Shown here one piece after another: positions 46,728 to 55,221 of a stretch of DNA of 64,000 nt. The DNA is from Stenotrophomonas sp. SAU14A_NAIMI4_5 (lineage in GTDB: Bacteria; Pseudomonadota; Gammaproteobacteria; Xanthomonadales; Xanthomonadaceae). The stretch is from positions 3,274,579 through 3,338,578 of the forward strand of contig NZ_CP026003.1 in the NCBI RefSeq assembly GCF_003086795.1, in the 5' to 3' direction. Under the pieces are notes generated by a model that made no database searches, was not told where the DNA came from, and worked only from the letters and a program-made list of their open reading frames with translations. The first letter of the stretch is position 1. Each line of letters starts with the position of its first letter. The translations under genes were made by a program, and so were the position numbers.

Positions 46728-47372
46728 ATGCGTTCCTGCCTGGCCCTGCTGCCCCTGCTGCTCGCCGCCGCCCCGGCCTGGGCCGGCAACGATGCGTGGC
46801 GCATCGATCCGGTGCATACCCGCGTGCTGTTCTCGATCGACCACGCCGGTTACTCGCAGGCGATGGGCACGATTTCCGGCAGTGCGGGGCAGCTGCGGTT
46901 CGATCCCGACAACTGGCGGGAAGCGACCCTGGACGTTGAGATTCCCGTGTCGCGATTGGACCTGGGCGATGACAAATGGAACCAGGCCACCCTCGCCCGC
47001 AGCCTGCTCGATGGCGAACGCTTCCCCACTGCACGCTTCGTCTCCACCCACGTGGAGCCGGTCGATGAGAAGCATGCCCAGGTCGCCGGCACCCTGACCC
47101 TGCGCGGCGTCAGCCTGCCGGTGGTGCTCGATGTCACCCTCAACGCGGTCAAGCGCTATCCGCTGCCGCCGTTCCGCCGCACCGTCGGCTTCTCGGCCAC
47201 CACCACGCTCAGCCGCCGTGCCTTCGGCATCACGGCCTGGCCGGGCGTGATCGGTGATGCCGTACAGGTGAGGATCGAGGCCGAAGCGGCGTTCGACCGC
47301 AGCGATGCCCCGGGAACTCCCGCCCCTGATTCCCACTCCGACAGCACGACGGCCCCCAAGGATTCCCGATGA
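46728..47372 (+). CDS. YceI-family periplasmic lipocalin-like protein
   Basis: A 214-aa protein with a signal peptide (CLALLPLLLAAAPAWA) and a YceI beta-barrel (WRIDPVHTRVLFSIDHAGYSQ onward; LTLRGVSLPVVLDVTL). YceI proteins bind isoprenoid or fatty lipids and often pair with cytochrome b561, as here. ATG 46695 in frame would extend the n-region by 11 residues. The C-terminal tail is Ser/Thr/Pro-rich. The stop overlaps the b561 ATG by 4 bp. Confidence 0.9.
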   Translation: MRSCLALLPLLLAAAPAWAGNDAWRIDPVHTRVLFSIDHAGYSQAMGTISGSAGQLRFDPDNWREATLDVEIPVSRLDLGDDKWNQATLARSLLDGERFPTARFVSTHVEPVDEKHAQVAGTLTLRGVSLPVVLDVTLNAVKRYPLPPFRRTVGFSATTTLSRRAFGITAWPGVIGDAVQVRIEAEAAFDRSDAPGTPAPDSHSDSTTAPKDSR

Positions 47373-47941
47373 CCGCCAAGAACACTCCCGCCGCCTGGGG
47401 CAGTGTCAGCCAGACCCTGCACTGGTTGATCGCCCTGCTCATCCTTGCCCTGGGCATCGTCGGCCTGACCATGGGTGAACTGCCGAAGACCCCGAAATAC
47501 TTCTGGGTCTACACCGCACACAAGTCGATCGGCATCACCGTGCTGGCGCTGGTGCTGTTCCGCCTCGGCTGGCGCCTGTATGCCGGCGCGCCGAAGCCGG
47601 TGCCGGGCGTGCCCAGCTGGCAGGAACGCATCGCCAGCGCCACCCACGTGCTGCTCTACGTGTTGATGTTCGCCATCCCGCTGTCCGGCTGGCTGTACGA
47701 CTCGGCCAGCGGCCTGCGTCCGTTCCGCTGGTTCGGCCTGGTCGATGTGCCCAAGCTGAGCGGCCCCGACCCGCAGACCGTCGCGGTGTCCCATGCCATC
47801 CACGAGTACGGTTTCTGGCTGTTGATCGCGGTGGTGCTGGCCCATGCCGGCGCCGCCTTCTACCACCACCTGTTCCAGCGTGATGCCACCCTCTCGCGGA
47901 TGTTGCCGCGCGGCTGGCTCGCCTCCCCCCAGAAGGACTGA
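47369..47941 (+). CDS. Cytochrome b561
   Basis: A 190-aa protein with four membrane helices and haem-ligand histidines in SQTLHWLIALL, YTAHKSIGI, HAIHEYGFWLL and VLAHAGAAFYHHLF. It probably transfers electrons from quinol to periplasmic acceptors. It overlaps the upstream yceI-like gene by 4 bp and precedes a second YceI by 3 bp, forming a tight three-gene operon. Confidence 0.93.
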   Translation: MTAKNTPAAWGSVSQTLHWLIALLILALGIVGLTMGELPKTPKYFWVYTAHKSIGITVLALVLFRLGWRLYAGAPKPVPGVPSWQERIASATHVLLYVLMFAIPLSGWLYDSASGLRPFRWFGLVDVPKLSGPDPQTVAVSHAIHEYGFWLLIAVVLAHAGAAFYHHLFQRDATLSRMLPRGWLASPQKD

Positions 47942-47944
47942 CCG

Positions 47945-48517
47945 ATGACCCTGAAACTGACCACCCCGGCCGCCGTGGCCGCCGCCCTGGCCGGCATGCT
48001 GGCCACCGCCCCGGTGCTGGCCGCCGATTACGCGCAGGCCCCCGGCGCCGGCTCGATCCTGGTGTTCGCCACCAAGTACGACGGCGAAGTGTTCACCGGC
48101 AGCTTCCCGGGCTTTGCCACCAAGCTCAGCTTCGACCCGGCCAACCCGGCCGCCGGTTCGCTGGACGTGGTGATTCCGCTGGCCGGCGCCAAGAGCGGCA
48201 ACAGCGACCGTGACTCGACCCTGCAGGGCGCGGACTTCTTCAACGTCGGCAAGTTCGCCACCGCGCACTACACCGCCAAGGGCTTCCGCGCCGTGGGCAA
48301 CGACCAGTACGCCGCCGACGGCACGCTGGAACTGCGCGGCGTCAGCAAGCCGGTCACCCTCACCTTCACCTGGAAGCCGGGCACGCAGCCGGTGCTGACC
48401 GGCAAGGCGACGGTCAAGCGTCTGGACTTCGGCGTGGGCGGCGGCGACTGGGCCGACACCAAGACCATCCCGGACGAGACCTCGATCAGCACGATCGTGA
48501 AGTTCGACGCGAAATAA
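47945..48517 (+). CDS. YceI-family periplasmic protein (second copy)
   Basis: A 190-aa protein with signal peptide ending APVLAADYA. The barrel domain has ILVFATKYDGEVFTGSFPGF and LELRGVSKPVTLTFTWKPG. It differs clearly from the first YceI, so the operon carries two diverged copies around cytochrome b561. Confidence 0.92.
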   Translation: MTLKLTTPAAVAAALAGMLATAPVLAADYAQAPGAGSILVFATKYDGEVFTGSFPGFATKLSFDPANPAAGSLDVVIPLAGAKSGNSDRDSTLQGADFFNVGKFATAHYTAKGFRAVGNDQYAADGTLELRGVSKPVTLTFTWKPGTQPVLTGKATVKRLDFGVGGGDWADTKTIPDETSISTIVKFDAK

Positions 48518-48526
48518 ACCGCATCG

Positions 48527-48593
48527 GGTAGTGCCGGCCGCTGGCCGGCATTACCGGGCATGGCGGGGCTGCCGGCCAGCGGCCGGCACTACC
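48527..48593. repeat. Inverted pair of SMAG-type REPs
   Basis: Facing copies of GTAGTGCCGGCCGCTGGCCG and its complement with GTAG heads outward, between convergent genes. Confidence 0.9.
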
Positions 48594-48819
48594 GATCGAC
48601 GGCCAGCCAGGCCTGCACACCGGCCGCATCGAACGGCCAGTCCAGCTCGCGGCCGCCGGCCTCGTCACGCAGCACCGGCACCCGCGCGCCATAGCGCGCT
48701 TCCAGCCCGGGCTGGTCGTCCAGAAACACTGATTCGAACTCCGGCGCCCGCGCCTTGGCCAGCTCGGCCAGGGCCATGTCGCACAGGTGGCAGTCGTCAC
48801 GCTGGAACAGGATCAACAC
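48589..48819 (-). CDS. Glutaredoxin-like protein (DUF836 type)
   Basis: A 76-aa thioredoxin-fold protein: strand VLILFQRDDCHLCDMALAEL with the CxxC motif CHLC, then SVFLDDQPGL and RVPVLRDEAGG (cis-Pro loop). Start GTG 48819 has AAGGGG 9 nt upstream; longer frames overlap the sdaA promoter. The stop reaches into the adjacent REP. Role in thiol-disulfide exchange is inferred. Confidence 0.72.
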   Translation of the reverse strand: MLILFQRDDCHLCDMALAELAKARAPEFESVFLDDQPGLEARYGARVPVLRDEAGGRELDWPFDAAGVQAWLAVDR

Positions 48820-48919
48820 CGGTTCGGGCCCCTTGCTGGAAATGCTGCGCCGCAGCCATGGCTTGCGGCAATGAACCGCTAGAATAGCGGTCTCTTCCGG
48901 TACCCGCAGTACGGCAACC

Positions 48920-50302
48920 ATGGCTGTCAGCACGTTCGACGTTTTCAAGATCGGCATTGGTCCGAGTTCCTCGCACACCGTCGGGCCGATGAAGGCCGCC
49001 GAGCGCTTCATCCACCGCTGGCTGCTCGACCCGGGCCGGTTGCACGAAGTGGCGCGCATCCGCGCCGACGTCTACGGTTCGCTGGCGCTGACCGGCCGCG
49101 GCCACGGTACCGACAAGGCGATCCTGCTCGGCCTGGAAGGCCAGCGCCCGAACCTGATCGACCCGGACATCATCCCGGCCACCCTGGAGCGCATCCGCAG
49201 CAGCAAGCGCATCCAGCTGATGGGCCAGCACGAGATCGCCTTCGACGAGAAGCGCGACCTCGGCATGAACAAGCGCCAGAAGCTGCCGTACCACACCAAT
49301 GGCATGCGCTTCACCGCCTACAACGCCGAGGACGAAGTGATCGCCACCCGCGATTACTACTCGGTGGGCGGCGGCTTCGTGGTCAACCAGGACGACGCAG
49401 CCGATGACCGCATCGTGCCCGATGAGACCCCGCTGCCCTACCCGTTCAAGAGCGGCGACGAGCTGCTGGCGCAGACCGCGCGCAGCGGCCTGAGCATCGC
49501 CCAGCTGATGTTCGAGAACGAGAAGTGCTGGCGCAGCGAGGACGAGATCCGTGCCCAGCTGCGCGAGATCTGGAGCGCGATGCAGTCGTGCGTGGCGCGT
49601 GGCATCCGCGAGGAAGGCGTGCTGCCGGGCGGCCTGAAGGTCGGCCGCCGCGCACCGGCGCTGTACCGCGAGCTGTCCTCCAAGCCGGAAGCCGCGATGC
49701 GCGACCCGCTGACCACGCTGGACTGGGTTAACCTGTACGCACTGGCGGTGAACGAAGAGAACGCTGCGGGCGGCCGCGTGGTCACCGCGCCGACCAACGG
49801 CGCGGCCGGCGTGCTGCCGGCGGTGCTGCATTACTTCGACCGCTTCTGCCCGGGCGCGAACGAGCAGCGCGTATTCGACTTCCTGCTGACCTCGGCGGCG
49901 ATCGGCATCCTGTACAAGGAAAACGCCTCGATTTCCGGCGCCGAAGTCGGCTGCCAGGGCGAAGTGGGCGTGGCCTGCTCGATGGCTGCCGGTGGCCTGG
50001 TGGCGGCGCTGGGCGGCAACCCCAGCCAGATCGAGAACGCCGCGGAAATCGGCATGGAACACAACCTCGGCCTGACCTGCGACCCGATCGGCGGGCTGGT
50101 GCAGATTCCGTGCATCGAGCGCAACGCAATGGGTGCGGTGAAGGCGATCAACGCCTCGCGCATGGCCATGCGTGGCGACGGCAAGCACAAGGTCTCGCTG
50201 GACAAGGTCATCAAGACCATGCGCGATACCGGCCGCGACATGCAGGACAAGTACAAGGAAACCAGCCGTGGCGGCCTGGCGGTGAACGTCATCGAGTGCT
50301 GA
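48920..50302 (+). CDS. sdaA: L-serine ammonia-lyase
   Basis: A 460-aa [4Fe-4S] enzyme converting serine to pyruvate and ammonia. N-terminal [16 protein letters not shown] (beta domain) and alpha-domain motifs [31 protein letters not shown] and [15 protein letters not shown] with cluster cysteines. Single-chain type, normal length. A TAGAAT at 48880-48885 may be the -10. Confidence 0.96.
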   Translation: MAVSTFDVFKIGIGPSSSHTVGPMKAAERFIHRWLLDPGRLHEVARIRADVYGSLALTGRGHGTDKAILLGLEGQRPNLIDPDIIPATLERIRSSKRIQLMGQHEIAFDEKRDLGMNKRQKLPYHTNGMRFTAYNAEDEVIATRDYYSVGGGFVVNQDDAADDRIVPDETPLPYPFKSGDELLAQTARSGLSIAQLMFENEKCWRSEDEIRAQLREIWSAMQSCVARGIREEGVLPGGLKVGRRAPALYRELSSKPEAAMRDPLTTLDWVNLYALAVNEENAAGGRVVTAPTNGAAGVLPAVLHYFDRFCPGANEQRVFDFLLTSAAIGILYKENASISGAEVGCQGEVGVACSMAAGGLVAALGGNPSQIENAAEIGMEHNLGLTCDPIGGLVQIPCIERNAMGAVKAINASRMAMRGDGKHKVSLDKVIKTMRDTGRDMQDKYKETSRGGLAVNVIEC

Positions 50303-50314
50303 GGGCTGCGCGGT

Positions 50315-50390
50315 GGGTAGAGTCGACCGTTGGTCGACTGCTCTTCCGACCGCGCTGCGCGCGGTAGTCGACCAACGGTCGACTCTACCC
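50315..50390. repeat. Inverted pair of GTAG REPs
   Basis: GTAGAGTCGACCGTTGGTCG and its complement face each other across a GC-rich centre that is itself palindromic (CCGCGC...GCGCGG). It follows the sdaA stop directly and could act as its terminator. Confidence 0.88.
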
Positions 50391-50454
50391 ACGTCGGACG
50401 ACACCGTCATCGTGTTCCGGTTAGGCTCGGGGCTCCCCTGCCCCGGACTCTCCC

Positions 50455-51456
50455 ATGCGCGTGATCGCCGCCGCCCTGCTTGCCTGCCTGCCGTTGTCCG
50501 CCCTGGCCGCGCCGCCACCGACCTACGGCCCGCGCCTGGAAGGCTTTGATTACGGCTATCCGGTGAAGACCTTCGCCCTGCAGTCGCAGGGCCAGCCGCT
50601 GGAAATGACCTACCTGGACGTCACGCCGAAGAAGAAGGCGATCGGCGTGGTCGTGCTGCTGCACGGCAAGAATTTCTGCGCGGCCACCTGGCAGCAGACC
50701 ATCGCGCCGCTGGTGGCCGCCGGTTACCGGGTGATCGCACCGGACCAGGTGGGCTTCTGCAAGGCCAGCAAGCCCGAGCGCTACCAGTATTCGTTCGGCC
50801 AGCTGGCCGCCAACACCCACGCACTGCTGCAGCAGCTGCAGCTCGGCGACCAGCCGGTGCACCTGGTCGGCCATTCGATGGGCGGCATGCTCGCCATCCG
50901 CTACGCGCTGATGTACCCGCAGGATCTGCGCAGCCTGTCGCTGGTCAATCCAATCGGCCTGGAAGACTGGAAGGCGCTGGGCGTGCCGTGGCGCAGCGTC
51001 GACGAGTGGTATGCCGGCGAACTGAAGACCAGCTATGACAGCATCCGCCGCTACCAGCTGGATGTGTACTACGACGGCCAGTGGAAGCCCGCTTACGAGC
51101 ACTGGGCACGCATGCAGTCGGGCATGTATGAAGGCGCGGGCAAGCAGGCGGTGGCCTGGAGCCAGGCGCTGACCTCGGACATGGTGTTCAACCAGCCGGT
51201 GGTCTACGAACTGAAACACCTGCAGGTACCGACCGCATTGTTCATCGGCCAGAAGGACCGCACCGCGATCGGCCGCGACCGCGCCTCACCGGAACTGAAG
51301 GCCACGCTGGGCAATTACCCTGCGCTGGGCAAGGCGGCCGCGGAGGCGATTCCCGGCGCAACCCTGGTCGAGTTCGCCGAGCTGGGGCACTCGCCGCAGG
51401 TGCAGGACCCGAAGCAGTTCAACGCCGCGCTGTTGAAGGTGTTGAAGACGCGTTGA
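50455..51456 (+). CDS. Secreted alpha/beta-hydrolase
   Basis: A 333-aa protein with signal peptide (VIAAALLACLPLSALAAP) and an alpha/beta-hydrolase fold: oxyanion HGKNF, nucleophile elbow VGHSMGGMLAIR, acid in FIGQKDRT, and His in ELGHSPQVQDP. The catalytic triad is complete. Substrate unknown; resembles periplasmic epoxide-hydrolase/lipase-like enzymes. Confidence 0.88.
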   Translation: MRVIAAALLACLPLSALAAPPPTYGPRLEGFDYGYPVKTFALQSQGQPLEMTYLDVTPKKKAIGVVVLLHGKNFCAATWQQTIAPLVAAGYRVIAPDQVGFCKASKPERYQYSFGQLAANTHALLQQLQLGDQPVHLVGHSMGGMLAIRYALMYPQDLRSLSLVNPIGLEDWKALGVPWRSVDEWYAGELKTSYDSIRRYQLDVYYDGQWKPAYEHWARMQSGMYEGAGKQAVAWSQALTSDMVFNQPVVYELKHLQVPTALFIGQKDRTAIGRDRASPELKATLGNYPALGKAAAEAIPGATLVEFAELGHSPQVQDPKQFNAALLKVLKTR

Positions 51457-51480
51457 AATCCGGCTCTGCAGGGCATGATC

Positions 51481-51532
51481 CGCCGGGCATGGTCCGGCGG
51501 ACATGGACGGTAGCGCCGGGCCATGCCCGGCG
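51481..51532. repeat. REP pair (degenerate plus GTAG type)
   Basis: 51481-51500 is a headless CGCCGG/CCGGCG palindrome; 51510-51532 is a full GTAG + CGCCGGGCCATGCCCGGCG unit, between convergent genes. Confidence 0.75.
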
Positions 51533-51549
51533 AGCGCAGCGGCAGGCCG

Positions 51550-52617
51550 TCAGCCCGCAATCCGCAGCACGTCATCCAGCAGCGCCGCAGCGGTGACTTC
51601 CGCACCGGCGCCCGGGCCCTGGATCAGCAGCGGCTGCTGGCGGTAGCGATCGCTGTGGATGGCCACGCGGTTGTCGGTGCCCGCCCCCTGTGCCAGCGGA
51701 TGATCGGCGGGCAGCTCACGCAGTCCCACCTGTGCCCCACCGGCATCGACACGGCCAACGAAACGCAGCACCCGGCCTTGCGCGTGTGCCTGCTGCCAGC
51801 GCGCCTGCAGCGGCGCATCCAGTTGTTCCAGCGCGGCCAACGCATCAGCCAGCGGCACGTCTGCCAGCGCCGCCGGCACCAGCGACTCCACCTGCACCTG
51901 CGCCGCATCCAGCGCCAGCCCGCTGCTGCGGGCCAGGATCAGCAGCTTGCGCCGTACGTCCTCGCCGGACAGGTCCACGCGCGGATCGGGCTCGGTATAG
52001 CCGGCGTCCAGCGCTTCGCGCACCGCCAGCGAAAACGGTGAACGGCCGTCATAGCGATGGAACAGCCAGGCCAGCGATCCGGACAGCACGCCTTCGATCG
52101 CATGGATGTGGTCGCCGCCAGCCACCAGCGCACGCAGGCTGCTCAGCAACGGCAGGCCGGCCCCCACGGTGGCGCTGTCACCGTAGCGCGCACCGCTGTC
52201 GGCGCAGCTTTCGGCGATGGCCTGCGCGCGCGCCAGCTGCGCACCGCGGCCCAGCTTGTTGGCCGTCACCACGTGCACGCCGCGGGCCAGCCACTGCACG
52301 TGGCGTGCGGCCACGTCCTCGCTGGCGGTGGCATCGACCACCACGTCGCCGCGTTCCAGCCCTTCGGTGCTGGCCCACGGTGGCGAGCTCTGCCCGTCAC
52401 GCGGCGCGCGTCGGGCCAGTTCCAGCGGCAGCGCCAGATCGCGGTCGATGGCCAGCGCCGTGCGCGAATTGGCCAGCCACTGCACGCTGGGCAGGTCCAG
52501 CCCGCGCGCCTGCAGCGCCTGGTAGCGCTGCACGAAGGCCGTGCCCACCGTGCCGGTGCCGAGCAGGGCCAGGCGGCCACCGCCCAGCGCGGGAATGTCA
52601 GCAGCCAGCGCGCTCAT
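51550..52617 (-). CDS. Homoserine dehydrogenase
   Basis: A 355-aa NAD(P)-dependent enzyme reducing aspartate semialdehyde to homoserine. Rossmann loop ALLGTGTVGTAFVQRY, TANKLGRGAQLA, and the catalytic region GVLSGSLAWLFHRYDG, with DPRVDLSGEDVRRKLLILAR. No fused aspartokinase and no ACT domain are visible. Its ATG overlaps the metB stop by 4 bp, and it supplies the substrate for metX and metB upstream. Confidence 0.93.
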   Translation of the reverse strand: MSALAADIPALGGGRLALLGTGTVGTAFVQRYQALQARGLDLPSVQWLANSRTALAIDRDLALPLELARRAPRDGQSSPPWASTEGLERGDVVVDATASEDVAARHVQWLARGVHVVTANKLGRGAQLARAQAIAESCADSGARYGDSATVGAGLPLLSSLRALVAGGDHIHAIEGVLSGSLAWLFHRYDGRSPFSLAVREALDAGYTEPDPRVDLSGEDVRRKLLILARSSGLALDAAQVQVESLVPAALADVPLADALAALEQLDAPLQARWQQAHAQGRVLRFVGRVDAGGAQVGLRELPADHPLAQGAGTDNRVAIHSDRYRQQPLLIQGPGAGAEVTAAALLDDVLRIAG

Positions 52618-53849
52618 GCATCCACCACCTGTTTGCGGCGCACGCCAGCGCCGATCACCGCTTCGGCGCGCTGCAGCGCGGCGTCGAGGTCGGCCAGCAG
52701 GTCACGCTCGGCTTCGATGCCCACCGACAGGCGCAGCAGGCCTTCGCTGATGCCAGCGGCAGCACGTGCTTCGGCGGTCATCGCCGCATGGGTCATGGTG
52801 GCCGGGTGCGCGACCAGGCTTTCGACGCCGCCCAGCGATTCGGCCAGGGTGAAGTAGCGCAGGCCATCGACGAAGGCGCGCACCGCCGCATGCGGATCCT
52901 CACCTTCGCAGGCCGCCAGTTCGAAGGACAGCATGGCGCCGAAGCCGCTCTGCTGGCGCGCGGCGATGGCGTGGCCGGGATGGTCGGCCAGGCCGGGGTA
53001 ATAGACGCGTGCCACGGCCGGATGCGCATCCAGCAGGGCCACGATCGAGGCGGTGTTCTCCTGGTGCGCGCGCAGGCGTGCATCCAGGGTGCGCAGGCCG
53101 CGCAGGGTCAGGAAGGCATCGAACGGCGAACCAGTCAGGCCCAGCGCGTTGCCCCACCACACCAGCTGCTCGTGCACCGCCGGGTCGCGCGCGATCACTG
53201 CGCCGCCGACCACGTCACTGTGGCCGTTGATGTACTTGGTGGTCGAATGCAGCACCACGTCGGCACCGAACGACAGCGGCTGCTGCAGGGCCGGCGACAG
53301 GAAGGTGTTGTCCACCACCACCCGCGCACCGGCCTTGTGCGCGGCATCGATGACGAAGCGCAGGTCGGTGATGCGCAGCAGCGGGTTGGACGGCGTTTCC
53401 ACCAGCACCAGCTTCGGCTGGCTGGCCAGCGCCTGGGCCAGCGCACGCGGGTCGGTGAGGTCGGCGGTGACCAGGGTGAAGTGGCCCTTCCTGGCCAGTG
53501 CATTGAACAGGCGCCAGCTGCCACCGTACGCATCGTGCGGCACCACCAGGGTATCGCCCGGCTCCAGCAGTGCGTTCAGCACCAGGTTGATCGCGCCCAT
53601 GCCGGTGGCGGTGATGACGCCGCCAGCGCCGCCTTCCAGTTCGGCCAGTGCTTCGCCCAGCAGGTCGCGGGTCGGGTTGCCGCTGCGCGTGTAGTCGTAC
53701 TGCCGCTTGTTGCCGAAGCCATCGAAGCTGAAATTGGACGACAGCACGATCGGCGGGGTGACCGCACCGTGGGCGGTGTCGCGGTCGATGCCGGCGCGGA
53801 CAGCGGCAGTGGTGCGGCTACAGGACGGCTCGTTGGCGTACAGGCTCAT
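52614..53849 (-). CDS. metB: Cystathionine gamma-synthase-type enzyme
   Basis: A 411-aa PLP enzyme of the Cys/Met metabolism family. PLP-binding Lys in HSTTKYINGHSDVVGG; YDYTRSGNPTRDLLGEAL near the N-terminus. Given the metX and homoserine dehydrogenase partners, it most likely joins O-succinyl- (or acetyl-) homoserine with cysteine (trans-sulfuration) or sulfide. Overlaps metX by 4 bp, so the cluster is one translationally coupled operon under the SAM riboswitch. Confidence 0.88.
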   Translation of the reverse strand: MSLYANEPSCSRTTAAVRAGIDRDTAHGAVTPPIVLSSNFSFDGFGNKRQYDYTRSGNPTRDLLGEALAELEGGAGGVITATGMGAINLVLNALLEPGDTLVVPHDAYGGSWRLFNALARKGHFTLVTADLTDPRALAQALASQPKLVLVETPSNPLLRITDLRFVIDAAHKAGARVVVDNTFLSPALQQPLSFGADVVLHSTTKYINGHSDVVGGAVIARDPAVHEQLVWWGNALGLTGSPFDAFLTLRGLRTLDARLRAHQENTASIVALLDAHPAVARVYYPGLADHPGHAIAARQQSGFGAMLSFELAACEGEDPHAAVRAFVDGLRYFTLAESLGGVESLVAHPATMTHAAMTAEARAAAGISEGLLRLSVGIEAERDLLADLDAALQRAEAVIGAGVRRKQVVDA

Positions 53850-54877
53850 GCGGACTCTCCAGAAGTGCGGAAGGCGGTAGCGAGGATCGCGTCGATGCGA
53901 TCGGTTTCTTTGAGGAAGGCGTCGTGGCCGTAGGGCGAGCGCAGCACGCGCAGGCTGCCGCGCGGGCCCAGCCCTTCGACCAGGCCGACCAGGTCGGCCA
54001 GCGGCACCAGGCGGTCACCTTCCACGGCCACCACCACGGTGGGCGGCAGGATGGCGGCGGGGTCCACGCGGTGCAGGTCGATCGATTCGGACAGCCGCAG
54101 GTAGGCGGTCACCGGCGTACGCGCCACGTACTGCGCACCGGCGGCATCGAGGTAGTCTTCGGCGGCCACGCGCACGCGGCCGTTGACCACTTCCGGCGCC
54201 GCGTCGAAACGCTCGCCGAATTCTTCCGGGGTGCGGTAGCTGAGCATGGCGAACTGCCGGGCCAGGGCCAGGCCGTGGTCTTCGCCGCACTGCAGCTGGC
54301 CCAGCGCAACGGCACGGCGCTGCAGCGCGCGCCAGGCGGCGGCATACGGGTGTGGGCGGTGCGCGCCGCTGGCCAGCACCAGCTGGCGCACGCGGCTGCG
54401 GTGGCGGATCGCGAACTGCTGGCCGACCAGCGCGCCATAGGAATAGCCGACGAAGGCCTTCAGCACGCGGATGCCGAGATGGTCCAGCAGCAGCGCCAGC
54501 GCATCGGCCTGGTCGGCGGTATCGATCGGCACGTCCAGCGCGCCATCGGCACCGATGAAATCGAAGGCCAGCACGCGCAGCTGCTGCGGATCCAGCGCGC
54601 GGCCGCTGCCGACCAGGCCTTCGGCCCAGCCTTTCTCGCTGAACTGTGCATTGGAGGCGACGTGGCGATGGGCGGAGATGCCACCGGCCAGCACCACCAC
54701 CGGCGCGTTGGCCGGCCCCACCCACTCGTAGCGCAGGCGCACCGGGCTGGCCCCGGCGTGGCGCATCGACAGCACGGCGGCGAACTCGCCGCGCTCGGCA
54801 TGCACGCGGTCATCGACCGGCACGCTGACGGGGACAAAGGATTCGGGGCGGGCGGCGGTGCTGGGGGCGAAGCTCAT
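53846..54877 (-). CDS. metX: Homoserine O-acyltransferase (MetX family, probably succinyl)
   Basis: A 343-aa alpha/beta-hydrolase-fold acyltransferase. NAPVVVLAGGISAHRHVASN precedes the nucleophile elbow VGYSYGALVGQQFA; the acid and His are in VVAVEGDRLVPLAD and PYGHDAFLKE. The elbow is GYSYG rather than the more common GGSMGG. Xanthomonad MetX proteins are often succinyl-CoA users, so acyl-donor choice cannot be assumed. The start is ATG 54877; upstream in-frame codons lie in the riboswitch leader. Confidence 0.88.
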   Translation of the reverse strand: MSFAPSTAARPESFVPVSVPVDDRVHAERGEFAAVLSMRHAGASPVRLRYEWVGPANAPVVVLAGGISAHRHVASNAQFSEKGWAEGLVGSGRALDPQQLRVLAFDFIGADGALDVPIDTADQADALALLLDHLGIRVLKAFVGYSYGALVGQQFAIRHRSRVRQLVLASGAHRPHPYAAAWRALQRRAVALGQLQCGEDHGLALARQFAMLSYRTPEEFGERFDAAPEVVNGRVRVAAEDYLDAAGAQYVARTPVTAYLRLSESIDLHRVDPAAILPPTVVVAVEGDRLVPLADLVGLVEGLGPRGSLRVLRSPYGHDAFLKETDRIDAILATAFRTSGESA

Positions 54878-54981
54878 GGCGGGATCCGTGTGGGGAATCG
54901 GCCATCGAGCCTTCGCGGGGCTCGCGTTCGAGATGCACGTGCGGTGCATGGTTCGAACCATCTTTCGGTGGACGCCACGGT

Positions 54982-55072
54982 CCCCGCAGGATTTGGCACC
55001 TACGCGGACGCTTTCGCGTCTGCGGGCTGCCCCGGCTTCAAAGGGCCTGTCCCTCTGCCGGTCTCGATGGTG
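54982..55072 (-). ncRNA. SAM-I-type riboswitch upstream of metX
   Basis: On the minus strand the leader contains GACCGGCAGAGGGACAGGCC, then TTTGAAGCC-GGGGCAGCCC and finally GGTGCCAAATCC, matching the S-box order AGAGGGACUGGCCC, AUGAAnCC, GGCAACC, GGUGCCAAUUCC. An intervening GACGCG-AAA-GCGTC hairpin fits the P3/P4 region. It precedes metX, metB and homoserine dehydrogenase; SAM should reduce their expression. Downstream, GATGGTTCGAACCATG (~54947-54962) and other hairpins may form the expression platform. Confidence 0.88.
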
Positions 55073-55077
55073 GAACC

Positions 55078-55106
55078 ACGATGCCAGCCCTTTTCGCCAC
55101 TGTCAA
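55078..55106 (-). promoter_or_regulatory. Promoter of the metX riboswitch operon
   Basis: TTGACA at 55106-55101 (perfect -35) and CATCGT at 55083-55078 with a 17-bp spacer; transcription would start at the first bases of the aptamer. Confidence 0.7.
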
Positions 55107-55221
55107 TCCCTTCATGCGGATAAAGCGATGGAATAAATGAACCGCCATTCCGGGAACTGCGCCCGGTCCCCGTGTTCAGGATCCGATACAGTCCCCAGCG
55201 CCCTTTCCGCTGGATCCGTCG

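Noticed and set aside
54947..54962. GGTTCGAACC motif as a tRNA T-arm
   Set aside because: No acceptor, D or anticodon arms around it; it lies in the metX leader.
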